From assembly GCA_035711865.1 (NCBI GenBank), contig DASTBT010000079.1, forward strand, positions 1 through 64,000: DNA of 64,000 nt, given 5' to 3'. Positions 7,545 through 15,495 of this stretch are shown one piece after another. Made by a program: the position numbers and the translations under genes. This DNA comes from JAOUEA01 sp035711865. Its GTDB lineage: Bacteria > Actinomycetota > UBA4738 > HRBIN12. The notes under the pieces were generated by a model. That model saw nothing but the letters and a program-made list of their open reading frames with translations, had not been told where the DNA came from and searched no databases. Position 1 is the first letter of the stretch; every line of letters begins with the position of its first letter.

Positions 7545-8303
7545 ATGCGACTCCTGCGCTTCCGGCACGGCGACCGCATCGCGACCGGCGTCGCTGACTC
7601 CCACGACGACACGGTGCGCGTGCTCGCGGGCACGTTCTTCGAGGATCCGCTGCCCACGGGGGAGGAGCTTCTCCTCGACGAGGTGCAACTGCTTGCCCCG
7701 GTGCTGCCCTCGAAGCTCGTCTGCGTGGGCCGGAACTACGAGGCCCACGCGGCGGAGTGGAACTTGACCGTTCCCGACGAGCCGCTGTTGTTCCTCAAGC
7801 CCTCGACAGCCGTGGTGGGCCCGAACGATCCGATCACGCTGCTGCCCATCAGCCGCCGGATCGACTTCGAGGGCGAGCTCGTCGTCGTGATCGGGCGCCT
7901 GGCCAAGGACATCCGGGCCGAGGACGCCTATCGCGTGATCCTCGGCTACACCTGCGGCAACGACGTGACCCTGCGCACGCTGCAGAAGACCGACGACCAG
8001 TGGGCCCGGGCCAAGGGGTTCGACGGTTCCGCGCCGCTGGGCCCGTGGATCGAGACCGACCTCGACCCGAACGACGTCGTCGTCGAGGCGCGGCTCAACG
8101 GCGAGGTGCGCCAGCACGCGAGCACCACAGACATGGTGTTCGGGGTCGCGACGCTGATCGAGTACATCACGTCGTTCATGACGCTGCTCCCGGGCGACGC
8201 AATCATGACCGGAACCCCCGAGGGCGCCGCGAAGCTCGACGCCGGCGACGTGATCGAGGTCGAGATCGAGGGGGTCGGCACCCTCGTCAACCCGGTGCGA
8301 TGA
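7545..8303 (+). CDS. FAH family hydrolase/isomerase, gltX-linked (Rv2993c-type)
   Basis: The product is 252 aa, a complete single FAH domain. DFEGELVVVIG (Glu109, Glu111) and GYTCGNDVTLR (Asp140) supply the divalent-metal site, and LPGDAIMTGTPEGA closes the domain. The same gene precedes gltX in M. tuberculosis (Rv2993c-Rv2992c) and other actinobacteria, usually annotated as 2-hydroxyhepta-2,4-diene-1,7-dioate isomerase, though the physiological substrate is unproven. It is distinct from the 5855 FAH protein. The TGA stop overlaps the gltX ATG (ATGA), giving translational coupling between a metabolic enzyme and a tRNA synthetase. Confidence 0.88.
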   Translation: MRLLRFRHGDRIATGVADSHDDTVRVLAGTFFEDPLPTGEELLLDEVQLLAPVLPSKLVCVGRNYEAHAAEWNLTVPDEPLLFLKPSTAVVGPNDPITLLPISRRIDFEGELVVVIGRLAKDIRAEDAYRVILGYTCGNDVTLRTLQKTDDQWARAKGFDGSAPLGPWIETDLDPNDVVVEARLNGEVRQHASTTDMVFGVATLIEYITSFMTLLPGDAIMTGTPEGAAKLDAGDVIEVEIEGVGTLVNPVR

Positions 8304-9730
8304 GCGACGAGGCGGTCCGATGTCGGTTCGCGCCCGCCCCGAGCGGCTCGCTCCACGTCGGGAACGTGCGCAGCGCCCTGTTCTCGTGGTTGTTCGCGCG
8401 CCATCACGGCGGGACGTTCGTCCTGCGGGTCGAGGACACCGACGCGAGCCGCGTCACCGAGGAGGCCGTCGCCGGCGTGCTCGAGGACCTGCGCTGGCTC
8501 GGCATCGACCACGACGAGGGCCCCGATGTGGGCGGACCGCACGAACCCTACCGACAGTCACAGCGCCTCGGCATCTATCGCGAGCACGCCGACCGCCTGC
8601 TCGCCCAGGGCGATGCCTACCGCTGTTACTGCACCCCCGAGGAGCTCGAGGAACGCCGGAAGGCCGCTCTGGCCCACGGCGACGCCCCCGGGTACGACGG
8701 CCACTGTCGCGACCTGAGCGCCGAGACGATCGCGGCGCGCGAGGCCGAGGGCCGGGCGTCGGTGGTCCGGTTCCGCATGCCCGATCGCGAGTGGGTGGTC
8801 GAGGACATCGTGAAGGGCGAGGTGCATTTCGCACCCGGCCAGCTCCGCGACTTCGTGCTGCTGCGCTCCGACGGCTCGCCGGTGTTCCTGCTCGCGGTGG
8901 CCGTCGACGATCTGCTGATGGGCATCACGCACGTCGTGCGGGGTGACGACCTGCTCGCGAGCGCTCCCCGCAACGCCGCCGTGATCGAGGCCCTGGGCGG
9001 AACACCGCCCCGGTACGCGCACGTGCCACAGGTGCTCGGTCCCGACCGCCATCCGCTGTCGAAGCGGCACGGATCGACGAGCGTGGAGTCCTTCCGGGAA
9101 CAGGGCTTCCTGCCCGAGGCGATGGTGAACTACCTCGCCCTGCTCGGCTGGTCGCCCGGCGACGATCGCGACGTGCTCTCGCGCGACGAGCTGATCGACG
9201 CGTTCGAGCTGGAGCGGGTCTCCTCGAATCCGGCGGCCTTCGACACCGAGAAGCTGACCTGGCTCAACAACCGGTACATCCAGTCGCTCGACGACGACGA
9301 TCTCGCCGCCCGTTGCCTGCACTTCCTCACCGAGCAGGGCTTGATGCCGGACCCGGCGACGCTGCTGGCGGCGATGCCGATCGTGAAGGAGCGCATGAAG
9401 ACCCTCACCGAGGCTCCGCAGCTGCTGCGCTTCCTCTTCACCGACGACCTCGAGTCGAACGAGAAGGCCGCCGGACTCATCGCGAAGGCGCCCGAGGGGT
9501 ACCTCGCCCAGGTGGCCGACGCGCTCGAGGCCGTCGAACCGTGGGCGGCTGAGGCGATCACGGCCGCGCTCGACGCCCTCGCGGAGCGTGAGGCGTTGAG
9601 CCGTACCAAGGCGTTCCAGCCGGTGCGGGCAGCTGTGACCGGATCGAACGTCTCGCCTCCGCTGCCGGAGTCGCTCGAGCTGCTCGGCAAGGAACGCACG
9701 CTGGAGCGGCTCCGTCGGCCTCCCGGCTGA
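8300..9730 (+). CDS. gltX: glutamyl-tRNA synthetase
   Basis: The product is 476 aa, normal for bacterial GluRS. It charges tRNA-Glu (and possibly tRNA-Gln) with glutamate. The HIGH-like motif is FAPAPSGSLHVGN near residue 20, the KMSKS-like motif is HPLSKRHG, and a Cys-rich CYCTPEELEERRK...GHC segment is present, as in zinc-containing GluRS. The catalytic-domain strand reads ITHVVRGDDLL as expected. The start is fixed by the ATGA overlap with the upstream FAH gene. A C-terminal helical anticodon-binding domain (LTWLNNRYIQSL onward) is complete. A GC-rich hairpin follows the gene. A cognate tRNA-Glu(CTC) lies at 23750-23822. Confidence 0.95.
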   Translation: MSDEAVRCRFAPAPSGSLHVGNVRSALFSWLFARHHGGTFVLRVEDTDASRVTEEAVAGVLEDLRWLGIDHDEGPDVGGPHEPYRQSQRLGIYREHADRLLAQGDAYRCYCTPEELEERRKAALAHGDAPGYDGHCRDLSAETIAAREAEGRASVVRFRMPDREWVVEDIVKGEVHFAPGQLRDFVLLRSDGSPVFLLAVAVDDLLMGITHVVRGDDLLASAPRNAAVIEALGGTPPRYAHVPQVLGPDRHPLSKRHGSTSVESFREQGFLPEAMVNYLALLGWSPGDDRDVLSRDELIDAFELERVSSNPAAFDTEKLTWLNNRYIQSLDDDDLAARCLHFLTEQGLMPDPATLLAAMPIVKERMKTLTEAPQLLRFLFTDDLESNEKAAGLIAKAPEGYLAQVADALEAVEPWAAEAITAALDALAEREALSRTKAFQPVRAAVTGSNVSPPLPESLELLGKERTLERLRRPPG

Positions 9731-9824
9731 CGACCGGCCGAACGGCCTACACGGGCGGGTCGTGCGGGTGGTTCTGGGCGGGTCACTGGCGCAGGTTCCC
9801 TAGCTCCATCGGGGTGGTCCGTTT

Positions 9825-9859
9825 GGGTCGCCCGGCCGATGCGGGGCCGGGCGCGACCC
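9825..9859. terminator. GC-rich hairpin downstream of gltX
   Basis: Bases 9825-9837 (GGGTCGCCCGGCC) pair with 9845-9859, with a 2-nt bulge, over a 7-nt loop. It lies about 95 nt after the gltX stop and immediately before the promoter of the MFS gene. There is no T-run. Confidence 0.4.
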
Positions 9860-9861
9860 CC

Positions 9862-9867
9862 TAGTCT
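9862..9867 (+). promoter_or_regulatory. -10 hexamer TAGTCT, leaderless start of the MFS gene
   Basis: TAGTCT is followed by 8 nt and GTG 9876. The upstream TTG (9867) overlaps the hexamer itself and so cannot be the start. Confidence 0.5.
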
Positions 9868-9875
9868 TGCGCCCC

Positions 9876-11261
9876 GTGAACGGTCACTTGCGCGGGCGTG
9901 ACTTCCGACTGCTCACGCTCTCCGCCGGTCTCTCGTCCCTCGGTGACGAGCTGGCGTTGATCGCGCTCACGATCAAGGTCGCCGACCTCTTCGACTCCGG
10001 CTGGGCCGTCGCCGCGCTGCTGCTGTGCGGCGTGGTGCCGTTGGTGATCTTCGCCCCGGCGGCCGGGGTCATCGTCGACAACTTCGAGACGAGGCGCTCG
10101 CTCGCGATCGCGACCGCGTTGCAGGCGGGGCTCGCGGTGGGACTGGCGTTCACGAACGAGCTGCCGATGATCCTGATGCTCTCGTTCCTGCTGGGCACCG
10201 CTTCGGCGGTGGAGAACCCGTCGATCTATACGCTCGTGCCTCGCGTCGTCGGCGACGACCACGCGACCGAAGGCAACGCCTACCTCGAGGCCGCCCGATA
10301 CACCGGCATGATCGCTGGGCCCGTGCTCGCTGGCTCGCTCGCGGCCGGCGTCGGAACGAGAACCGCGCTGCTGGTCGACGCCGGCACGTTCGTGGTGATC
10401 GCGGTCGCGGCGGCGCTGATGCGCGTGCGGAGAGCGGTCGTGGAGGAGACCCGGGCCGAGGAGGCCGCCGCTCGCAAGGGGTTCCGCGTGATCCGGGGCG
10501 ACCGCGTGCTCCTGGTGGGGTTCGCCGTGATCGGGGCGGTGATCCTGTTCGCCGCGATGGACAACGTGGCCGAGATCTTCTTCGCGACCGACACGTTGGG
10601 CGCTGGGGATTGGGGCTACGGCCTGCTCGCCTCCGCCTGGCTGGTCGGGATGGTGGGGGGCGCCACCTTGATCGGCCGCCGTCTCCAGGACGGCCGGCTC
10701 CTCTGGTCGATGGCCGGGGCCGCGGTGGTCAACGGAGCGGCGGTCTTCGCCGCCGCCGCGTTGGCCAACTTCCCGCTCGCTATCGCGCTGTTCGTCGTCG
10801 GCGGACTCGCGAACGGCGTGGAGACCGTGGCGATGCGGAGCCTGATCGTGCATCGGGTGGCCGATCGGTTCCGCGGCAGGGCGTTCGCGTCCTACGGTGC
10901 CCTCGTGAACGGCATGCAGATCGGAGCGACGGCCGCGGCCGGGGCGATCGTCGCCGGCCTGGGCGGCCGCGCGGCGCTGCTGATCGGCGGTGCGGGCACG
11001 GCGATGGCGGGCGTCGCCGGCCTGATCGCCTCGCGCCAGCTCGATCGGCGCGAGGCACGCGTGGAGCCCGACGAGGCCGTGGCGGAAGAGACCGTCCGCG
11101 AGGTCACGCTCCCCGATTCGCCCGCTACCCCTGAGGCCGAGGAGGCGGTCCCGGTGGCCATGAGCGAGAGCGCCGACGGGGTCGACGGCTCCACCCCGCA
11201 CCGCCCCGACATCACCCGTCTCCCGGAGTCCGAGCCGGTGCAGCCGGTCGCCGACTCCTGA
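9876..11261 (+). CDS. MFS transporter (EntS-like drug/siderophore exporter type)
   Basis: The product is 461 aa with about 12 hydrophobic segments, beginning right after FRLLTLSAGLSSLGDELALIALTIKV. The loop-2/3 motif region reads GVIVDNFETRRSL and the second half repeats the pattern (VADRFRGRAFASYGALVNG), as in the MFS_3 family of exporters. A hydrophilic tail of about 60 residues, rich in Glu/Asp/Pro, is cytoplasmic. The leaderless GTG at 9876 is chosen from the TAGTCT hexamer. It stands alone between gltX and the convergent cupin gene. The transported compound cannot be inferred. Confidence 0.85.
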   Translation: MNGHLRGRDFRLLTLSAGLSSLGDELALIALTIKVADLFDSGWAVAALLLCGVVPLVIFAPAAGVIVDNFETRRSLAIATALQAGLAVGLAFTNELPMILMLSFLLGTASAVENPSIYTLVPRVVGDDHATEGNAYLEAARYTGMIAGPVLAGSLAAGVGTRTALLVDAGTFVVIAVAAALMRVRRAVVEETRAEEAAARKGFRVIRGDRVLLVGFAVIGAVILFAAMDNVAEIFFATDTLGAGDWGYGLLASAWLVGMVGGATLIGRRLQDGRLLWSMAGAAVVNGAAVFAAAALANFPLAIALFVVGGLANGVETVAMRSLIVHRVADRFRGRAFASYGALVNGMQIGATAAAGAIVAGLGGRAALLIGGAGTAMAGVAGLIASRQLDRREARVEPDEAVAEETVREVTLPDSPATPEAEEAVPVAMSESADGVDGSTPHRPDITRLPESEPVQPVADS

Positions 11262-11378
11262 CGCGCGCTCCCGCCCGCACGCAGCGCGACTCCGATCACC
11301 TCGGGATCGCCGGCTCCGATCGAAGGGTCCGGGAGACTCGCGATCTTCGCGGGTCAGATGGCTCGCTGCATCGCGATG

Positions 11379-11412
11379 GGAGGTACAGGGGGGGGACCCT
11401 ACCTGTACCTCC
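11379..11412. terminator. inverted repeat between convergent MFS and cupin genes
   Basis: A perfect 11-bp inverted repeat (GGAGGTACAGG at 11379-11389, CCTGTACCTCC at 11402-11412) is separated by 12 nt. Its position between two convergent genes fits a bidirectional terminator; a protein-binding site is the alternative. Confidence 0.55.
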
Positions 11413-11427
11413 GTCAGTGCACCCCCG

Positions 11428-11859
11428 TCACGTGAGACAGGGATTCGACTCGTCGGTCGTCGGGGCAGCGCCGGGAGCCAACCCGACGAAGGTGGCGATC
11501 AGGAGTGCCGGATCGTCTCCCACGGCCGTCGCCTTGTGCACGTGCCCAGGTGTCTCCACGAAGACCTCACCTTGGTCGTACACCGTCCGCGTGCAGGTGT
11601 CCCCGTCGGCGAGGGCGACCCGTCCGGCCTTCACGAGGACGAACACGTGGGCGGGGTGCGAGTGCCATCCCGTGGTTCCCTTCGCCTCCAACGCGGCGCG
11701 GACGAACAACGCGGTGGTTGGGTCGGCGTGCTGAATCGACAGGGGGTCCACGGGGCCGGAGCCAAGGACCCTGGCTACGTATCCACGGCTCGGCGTCGCG
11801 ACCGCGATCCCTGCGGTCAGAACGACGAGCGCCGCGATACCGATCATGATGCGCTTCAT
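11428..11859 (-). CDS. exported cupin-domain protein
   Basis: The product is 143 aa. The start is ATG at 11857-11859, spaced 8 nt from GGAAGGA; the TTG two codons upstream is too close to that SD. An N-terminal hydrophobic segment (MKRIMIGIAALVVLTAGIAVATPSRG) looks like a signal peptide with an AxA-type site or an uncleaved anchor. The rest is a single cupin: GWHSHPAHVFVLVKAGRV (metal-binding His-x-His-type motif 1) and GEVFVETPGHVHKA (motif 2). Small secreted cupins of this type are common near actinobacterial stress or antibiotic genes, but no activity can be assigned. It converges on the MFS exporter. Confidence 0.8.
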   Translation of the reverse strand: MKRIMIGIAALVVLTAGIAVATPSRGYVARVLGSGPVDPLSIQHADPTTALFVRAALEAKGTTGWHSHPAHVFVLVKAGRVALADGDTCTRTVYDQGEVFVETPGHVHKATAVGDDPALLIATFVGLAPGAAPTTDESNPCLT

Positions 11860-11948
11860 GCTCAACGTCCTTCCGTCGATGCGGGCAGACGCACGGGAAG
11901 ACGCAAGGGAGGACCGCGAGACGGTGGATGCCAGTCCATTGCTCTCGG

Positions 11949-11954
11949 ACGCTA
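11949..11954 (-). promoter_or_regulatory. possible -10 (TAGCGT) of the cupin gene
   Basis: The complement of 11949-11954 reads TAGCGT, about 90 nt upstream of the cupin ATG, giving a leader that contains the GGAAGGA SD. Apart from this, 11866-12041 shows no gene. Confidence 0.25.
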
Positions 11955-12041
11955 CGGGGTGTTTCGTGGGGGGTCAAGCCTTCGATCGACCGTGGACGGC
12001 GTCGTCCGCGTCGAGTCGCTGGCTTCGACCGGCAGGTCCGC

Positions 12042-12047
12042 TAGACT
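12042..12047 (+). promoter_or_regulatory. -10 hexamer TAGACT of the ileS T-box transcript
   Basis: TAGACT lies just upstream of the first T-box stem I bases, placing transcription start near 12054. Confidence 0.45.
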
Positions 12048-12053
12048 CGCCAC

Positions 12054-12347
12054 ACAGGCGACGACGGGAACGAGTAGTCGGGTCCCAGCCCTCCAGCGAG
12101 CCGGAGACGGTGCGAGTCCGGCGGGCTGGCCCGGTGAACATCATCCCCGAGCCGCCGCCCGAACGGCGTGCCGGCCGGCGACGAGGTCCGGACGGACGCC
12201 CAGTAGACGCGGCCGGGTCCGCCCGTGACAGCGGGGGCTCTTCGTCGAGCCGGTGAGGGGGCGGGCATCGTGAGAGGCCCGCCAAGCAGGGTGGCACCGC
12301 GGGGCTCGCGCCTCGTCCCTGGAAGGGACGAGGCGCTTCGTGTTGTC
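12054..12347 (+). ncRNA. T-box riboswitch of ileS (isoleucine specifier)
   Basis: The leader carries the full T-box signature. A stem I base with GACGGGAACGAGTAG is followed by the distal stem I loops (CAGCGAGCCGG...GGTGCGAGTCCGG). The specifier-loop region reads GTGAACATCATCCCCGAG with ATC (Ile) codon(s) at 12140-12145. The 14-nt T-box core AGGGTGGCACCGCG starts at 12288, and CGTCCCT (12314-12320) can pair with it to form the antiterminator. The same CGTCCCT pairs instead with AGGGACG in the terminator. Uncharged tRNA-Ile would stabilise the antiterminator and switch on ileS; charged tRNA would allow termination. The layout is the transcriptional-attenuation type. Confidence 0.93.
12308..12347 (+). 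terminator. T-box terminator hairpin of ileS leader
   Basis: A perfect 12-bp stem (12308-12319 with 12325-12336, GCGCCTCGTCCC/GGGACGAGGCGC) with a 5-nt loop is followed by the T-rich TTCGTGTTGT. Its left arm contains the antiterminator half-site, so the two structures exclude each other. Confidence 0.85.
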
Positions 12348-12365
12348 GGAGAGGAGCAGGTGGCG

Positions 12366-15300
12366 ATGAGCGATCAATCGGGAGCGTTCACCCGGCTGCC
12401 TCCGAAGCCGGATCACCCGGCCATCGAGCTCGACGTCCTGGAACGATGGGACCAGGACGGCACCTTCCAGCGGCTTCGCGATAAGAACCGGGGCGGCCCG
12501 ACGTGGAGCTTCATCGACGGTCCCGTGACCGCGAACAAGGTCCTGGGGGTCCACACCGCGTGGGGGCGGACCTTGAAGGACGTGTTCCAGCGCTACCGGG
12601 CGATGCGCGGATTCGACCAGCGCTACCAGAACGGCTTCGACTGCCAGGGCCTCTGGATCGAGGTCGGCGTCGAACGGGAGCTCGGCCTGAACTCGAAGAA
12701 GGAGATCGAGTCCTACGGCCTGGCCGAGTTCGCCCGCAAGTGCCGCGAGAAGGTCATCTGGTCGGCGGGCGAGCTGACCAGGGGCTCCAAGCGCCTCGGG
12801 CAGTGGATGGACTGGGGCAACGACTACTACACGTTCTCCGACACGAACATCGAGTACATCTGGCGTTTCCTGCAGGTCATGCACGAGCGCGGGTGGCTCT
12901 ACCAGGGGTACCGAGCCACCGAGTGGTGCCCCCGGTGCGGGACGTCGATGTCCCAGCACGAGCTGTCCCAGGCGGACGTGTACCGGGAGAAGACCGACCC
13001 CTCGATCTACGTGCGCTTCCCCCTTCGGGAGCGTCCCGGAGAGGCCCTCGTCATCTGGACCACTACCCCATGGACGCTGCCGGCCAACGTGGCGGCCGCG
13101 GTGAACCCCGACGCGGAGTACATCTTGCGCGAGGACGGGACGTGGGTGGCCCGAGCCCGGTACCCCGACGAGCCGGCGGCGAGGACGTCGCTCGGCTCGG
13201 AGCTGGTCGGGCTGACCTACGAAGGGCCGTTCGATCATCTCCCCGCGGCCGGCGACGACCATCGGGTCATCGCCTGGGACGAGGTCTCGCTCGAGGAGGG
13301 AACCGGGATCGTCCACATCGCCCCCGGCGCGGGGACCGAGGACTTCGAGCTGTCGAGGGTCCACGATCTGCGGGTGTTGGTGCCCGTGGACGAGTCCGGC
13401 CACTTCTACGACGACTACGGCTGGCTCCACGGGTTGGGGACGGTGGAGTCGGCAGATCAGATCGTGGCCGACCTGTCCGAGCGAGGCCGGCTGGAGTCGG
13501 CCGAGGAGATCGTGCACCGCTATGCGCACTGCTGGCGTTGCCAGACCCCCTTGATATTCCGCGTCGTGGAGGACTGGTACATCGCCGTCGACGAGGTCCG
13601 CCCGAGGCTGCTCGAGGCGAACGCCACCGTGCGATGGACACCCGAGTACATGGGCAAACGCATGGACGACTGGCTCCGTAACATGGGCGACTGGAACATC
13701 TCCCGCCGTCGGTACTACGGACTGCCGCTGCCCTTCTACCCCTGCTCCTGCGGACACCTGAACGTGATCGGGTCCAAGCGCGAGCTCGAGGATCGAGCGA
13801 CCGATGGGCTGGACCAGTTGGAAGAGCTGCGCAGGCCGTGGATCGACGCGGTCCCCGTGCGGTGCGATGAGTGTGGGAACGTCGTCACCCGCGTGCCGGA
13901 GGTCGGGGACGTATGGCTGGACGCGGGGATCGTCCCGTTCTCCACGCTCGGCTGGCACAACCCCGAGTGGGTGCCGGAGGGCTACGCCACGGGTGCATCC
14001 GAGAGCCTTTCCACGGCGGATCTCCCTGACCACGCCCACTGGGAGACGTGGTTCCCCGCCGACTGGGTGTCGGAGATGCGCGAACAGATCCGGCTGTGGT
14101 TCTACTCGCAGCTGTTCATGTCGGTGGCCCTGATCGGACGGGCGCCGTTCCGGGAGGTCTTGGGCTACGAGAAGATGCTCGACGAGCAGGGCCGGGAGAT
14201 GCACGGCTCGTGGGGCAACCTGATCGAGGCCGAGGACGCCTTCGCTCGGATGGGCGCCGACGTCATGCGATGGCAGTTCTGCGCGCAGCCTCCCGACCAG
14301 GACCTGTTGTTCGGTTACGGGCCGGGGCACGAGATCAAGCGGAAGCTCCTCACGCTGTGGAACTCCGTTTCGTTCTTCATCGAGTACGCCAACATCCGCG
14401 GGTTCCTGCCCGATGAGGCCGACCTGTCCGCCGGGCCGCGCGGAGATCTCCAGCCGCTCGACCGGTGGCTCGTCGCCAGGACCCGGCAACTGGTGCGTGA
14501 CGCCACCGCCGGCTACGAGGCGTCCATGACGGTGAACGTCATCAGGGCGTTCGACTCGTTCGTGGAAGACGTCTCCACGTGGTACATCCGGCGGTCCCGC
14601 CGGCGGTTCTGGCAGGAGGACGACGTTGCCCTGAGCACGTTGTGGCATGCCCTGATCCCGGCCCTGCAGGTGATCGCGCCGATCATGCCGTTCCTCACCG
14701 AGCATCTGTGGCAGAACCTGGTTGCCAGGGCGTGCACCGGGGCGCCCGACTCCGTGTTCCTGGCGGGGTGGCCGGAGCTCGGGGACCCGGACACCGAGTT
14801 GCTGGAGGAGATGGACGAGGTCCGGCGGGTCGTCGAGTTGGGTCGGCGGGCCCGGGCCGAGGCCGGGATCAAGCTGCGCCAGCCGTTGCGGCAGGCGTGG
14901 GTGCGTGGTGCGCCTCGGGCGAGGGCCCATGTCGAGGAGATCCGTGACGAGCTCCGGGTGAAGCAGATCGGTTTCGACGAAGGGCCGATGAGGAGGGCCA
15001 CGCCGCTGCCGAACCTGCCCGTGCTCGGCCCTCGGCTCGGGGCGAAGGTCAACGAGGTCCGGGCCGCGTTCCAGGCGGGCGACTACGAGGAGCTTCCGGG
15101 CGGCGGGGTGCGGGTCGCGGGCATCGAGCTCGGGCCGAACGACGTGATCCACGGCGAGCGTGTCGCCGTGGAAGGGTGGGCGTTCGCCGAGGAGGGCAAG
15201 ATGTCGCTCGCCCTCGACGTGACCCTCGACGACGAGCTTCGCGTGGACGGGCGGGTGCTGGACCTGATCCGAACGTTGAACGACCTGCGGAAGACGACCG

Positions 15301-15449
15301 GGCTCGAGCTGACCGACCGCATCCGGGTGACGCTGCCGGAGCAGGAGGCCGACCTCCTGCCGCGGGCCGACCGGATCAAGGCCGAGGTCCTGGCCGTCTC
15401 ACTCGATACGGACGCGTCCGCGACGGAACCGCTCATCGAGAAGGCGTAG
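12366..15449 (+). CDS. ileS: isoleucyl-tRNA synthetase with altered HIGH and KMSKS motifs
   Basis: The product is 1027 aa. It charges tRNA-Ile. The start ATG 12366 is 9 nt from AGGAG; GTG 12360 is too close. The Rossmann domain (DGPVTANKVLGVHTAWGRT), CP1 editing domain (VIWTTTPWTLPANVAAAV, then GTGIVHIAPGAG), NWNISRRRYYGLPLP, zinc-type CPRCG and CDECG pairs, and the C-terminal anticodon domain are all present. The HIGH motif is HTAW, and the KMSKS loop reads E611-M-H-G-S615 before WGN, so both lysines are replaced. Related divergent IleRS have MHKS-type loops. Context (Ile T-box) and length leave no doubt about specificity. Confidence 0.95.
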   Translation: MSDQSGAFTRLPPKPDHPAIELDVLERWDQDGTFQRLRDKNRGGPTWSFIDGPVTANKVLGVHTAWGRTLKDVFQRYRAMRGFDQRYQNGFDCQGLWIEVGVERELGLNSKKEIESYGLAEFARKCREKVIWSAGELTRGSKRLGQWMDWGNDYYTFSDTNIEYIWRFLQVMHERGWLYQGYRATEWCPRCGTSMSQHELSQADVYREKTDPSIYVRFPLRERPGEALVIWTTTPWTLPANVAAAVNPDAEYILREDGTWVARARYPDEPAARTSLGSELVGLTYEGPFDHLPAAGDDHRVIAWDEVSLEEGTGIVHIAPGAGTEDFELSRVHDLRVLVPVDESGHFYDDYGWLHGLGTVESADQIVADLSERGRLESAEEIVHRYAHCWRCQTPLIFRVVEDWYIAVDEVRPRLLEANATVRWTPEYMGKRMDDWLRNMGDWNISRRRYYGLPLPFYPCSCGHLNVIGSKRELEDRATDGLDQLEELRRPWIDAVPVRCDECGNVVTRVPEVGDVWLDAGIVPFSTLGWHNPEWVPEGYATGASESLSTADLPDHAHWETWFPADWVSEMREQIRLWFYSQLFMSVALIGRAPFREVLGYEKMLDEQGREMHGSWGNLIEAEDAFARMGADVMRWQFCAQPPDQDLLFGYGPGHEIKRKLLTLWNSVSFFIEYANIRGFLPDEADLSAGPRGDLQPLDRWLVARTRQLVRDATAGYEASMTVNVIRAFDSFVEDVSTWYIRRSRRRFWQEDDVALSTLWHALIPALQVIAPIMPFLTEHLWQNLVARACTGAPDSVFLAGWPELGDPDTELLEEMDEVRRVVELGRRARAEAGIKLRQPLRQAWVRGAPRARAHVEEIRDELRVKQIGFDEGPMRRATPLPNLPVLGPRLGAKVNEVRAAFQAGDYEELPGGGVRVAGIELGPNDVIHGERVAVEGWAFAEEGKMSLALDVTLDDELRVDGRVLDLIRTLNDLRKTTGLELTDRIRVTLPEQEADLLPRADRIKAEVLAVSLDTDASATEPLIEKA

Positions 15450-15481
15450 GGGGTGCGCCCGAGATGGGGCGCGGACGGGAC

Positions 15482-15487
15482 TACGCT
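15482..15487 (+). promoter_or_regulatory. -10 hexamer TACGCT, leaderless start of the P-type ATPase gene
   Basis: TACGCT is followed by 8 nt and ATG 15496, 32 nt after the ileS stop. Confidence 0.5.
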
Positions 15488-15495
15488 GGCAGGCG

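Noticed and set aside
11379..11412. Operator for a regulator of the MFS exporter
   Set aside because: Although a perfect inverted repeat, it lies between convergent 3' ends, so a terminator is the simpler reading.
12141..15152. 1003-codon minus-strand frame antisense to ileS
   Set aside because: Composition is that of a GC-rich shadow frame (Arg/Pro/His-rich, no domain), and ileS is unambiguous on the other strand.
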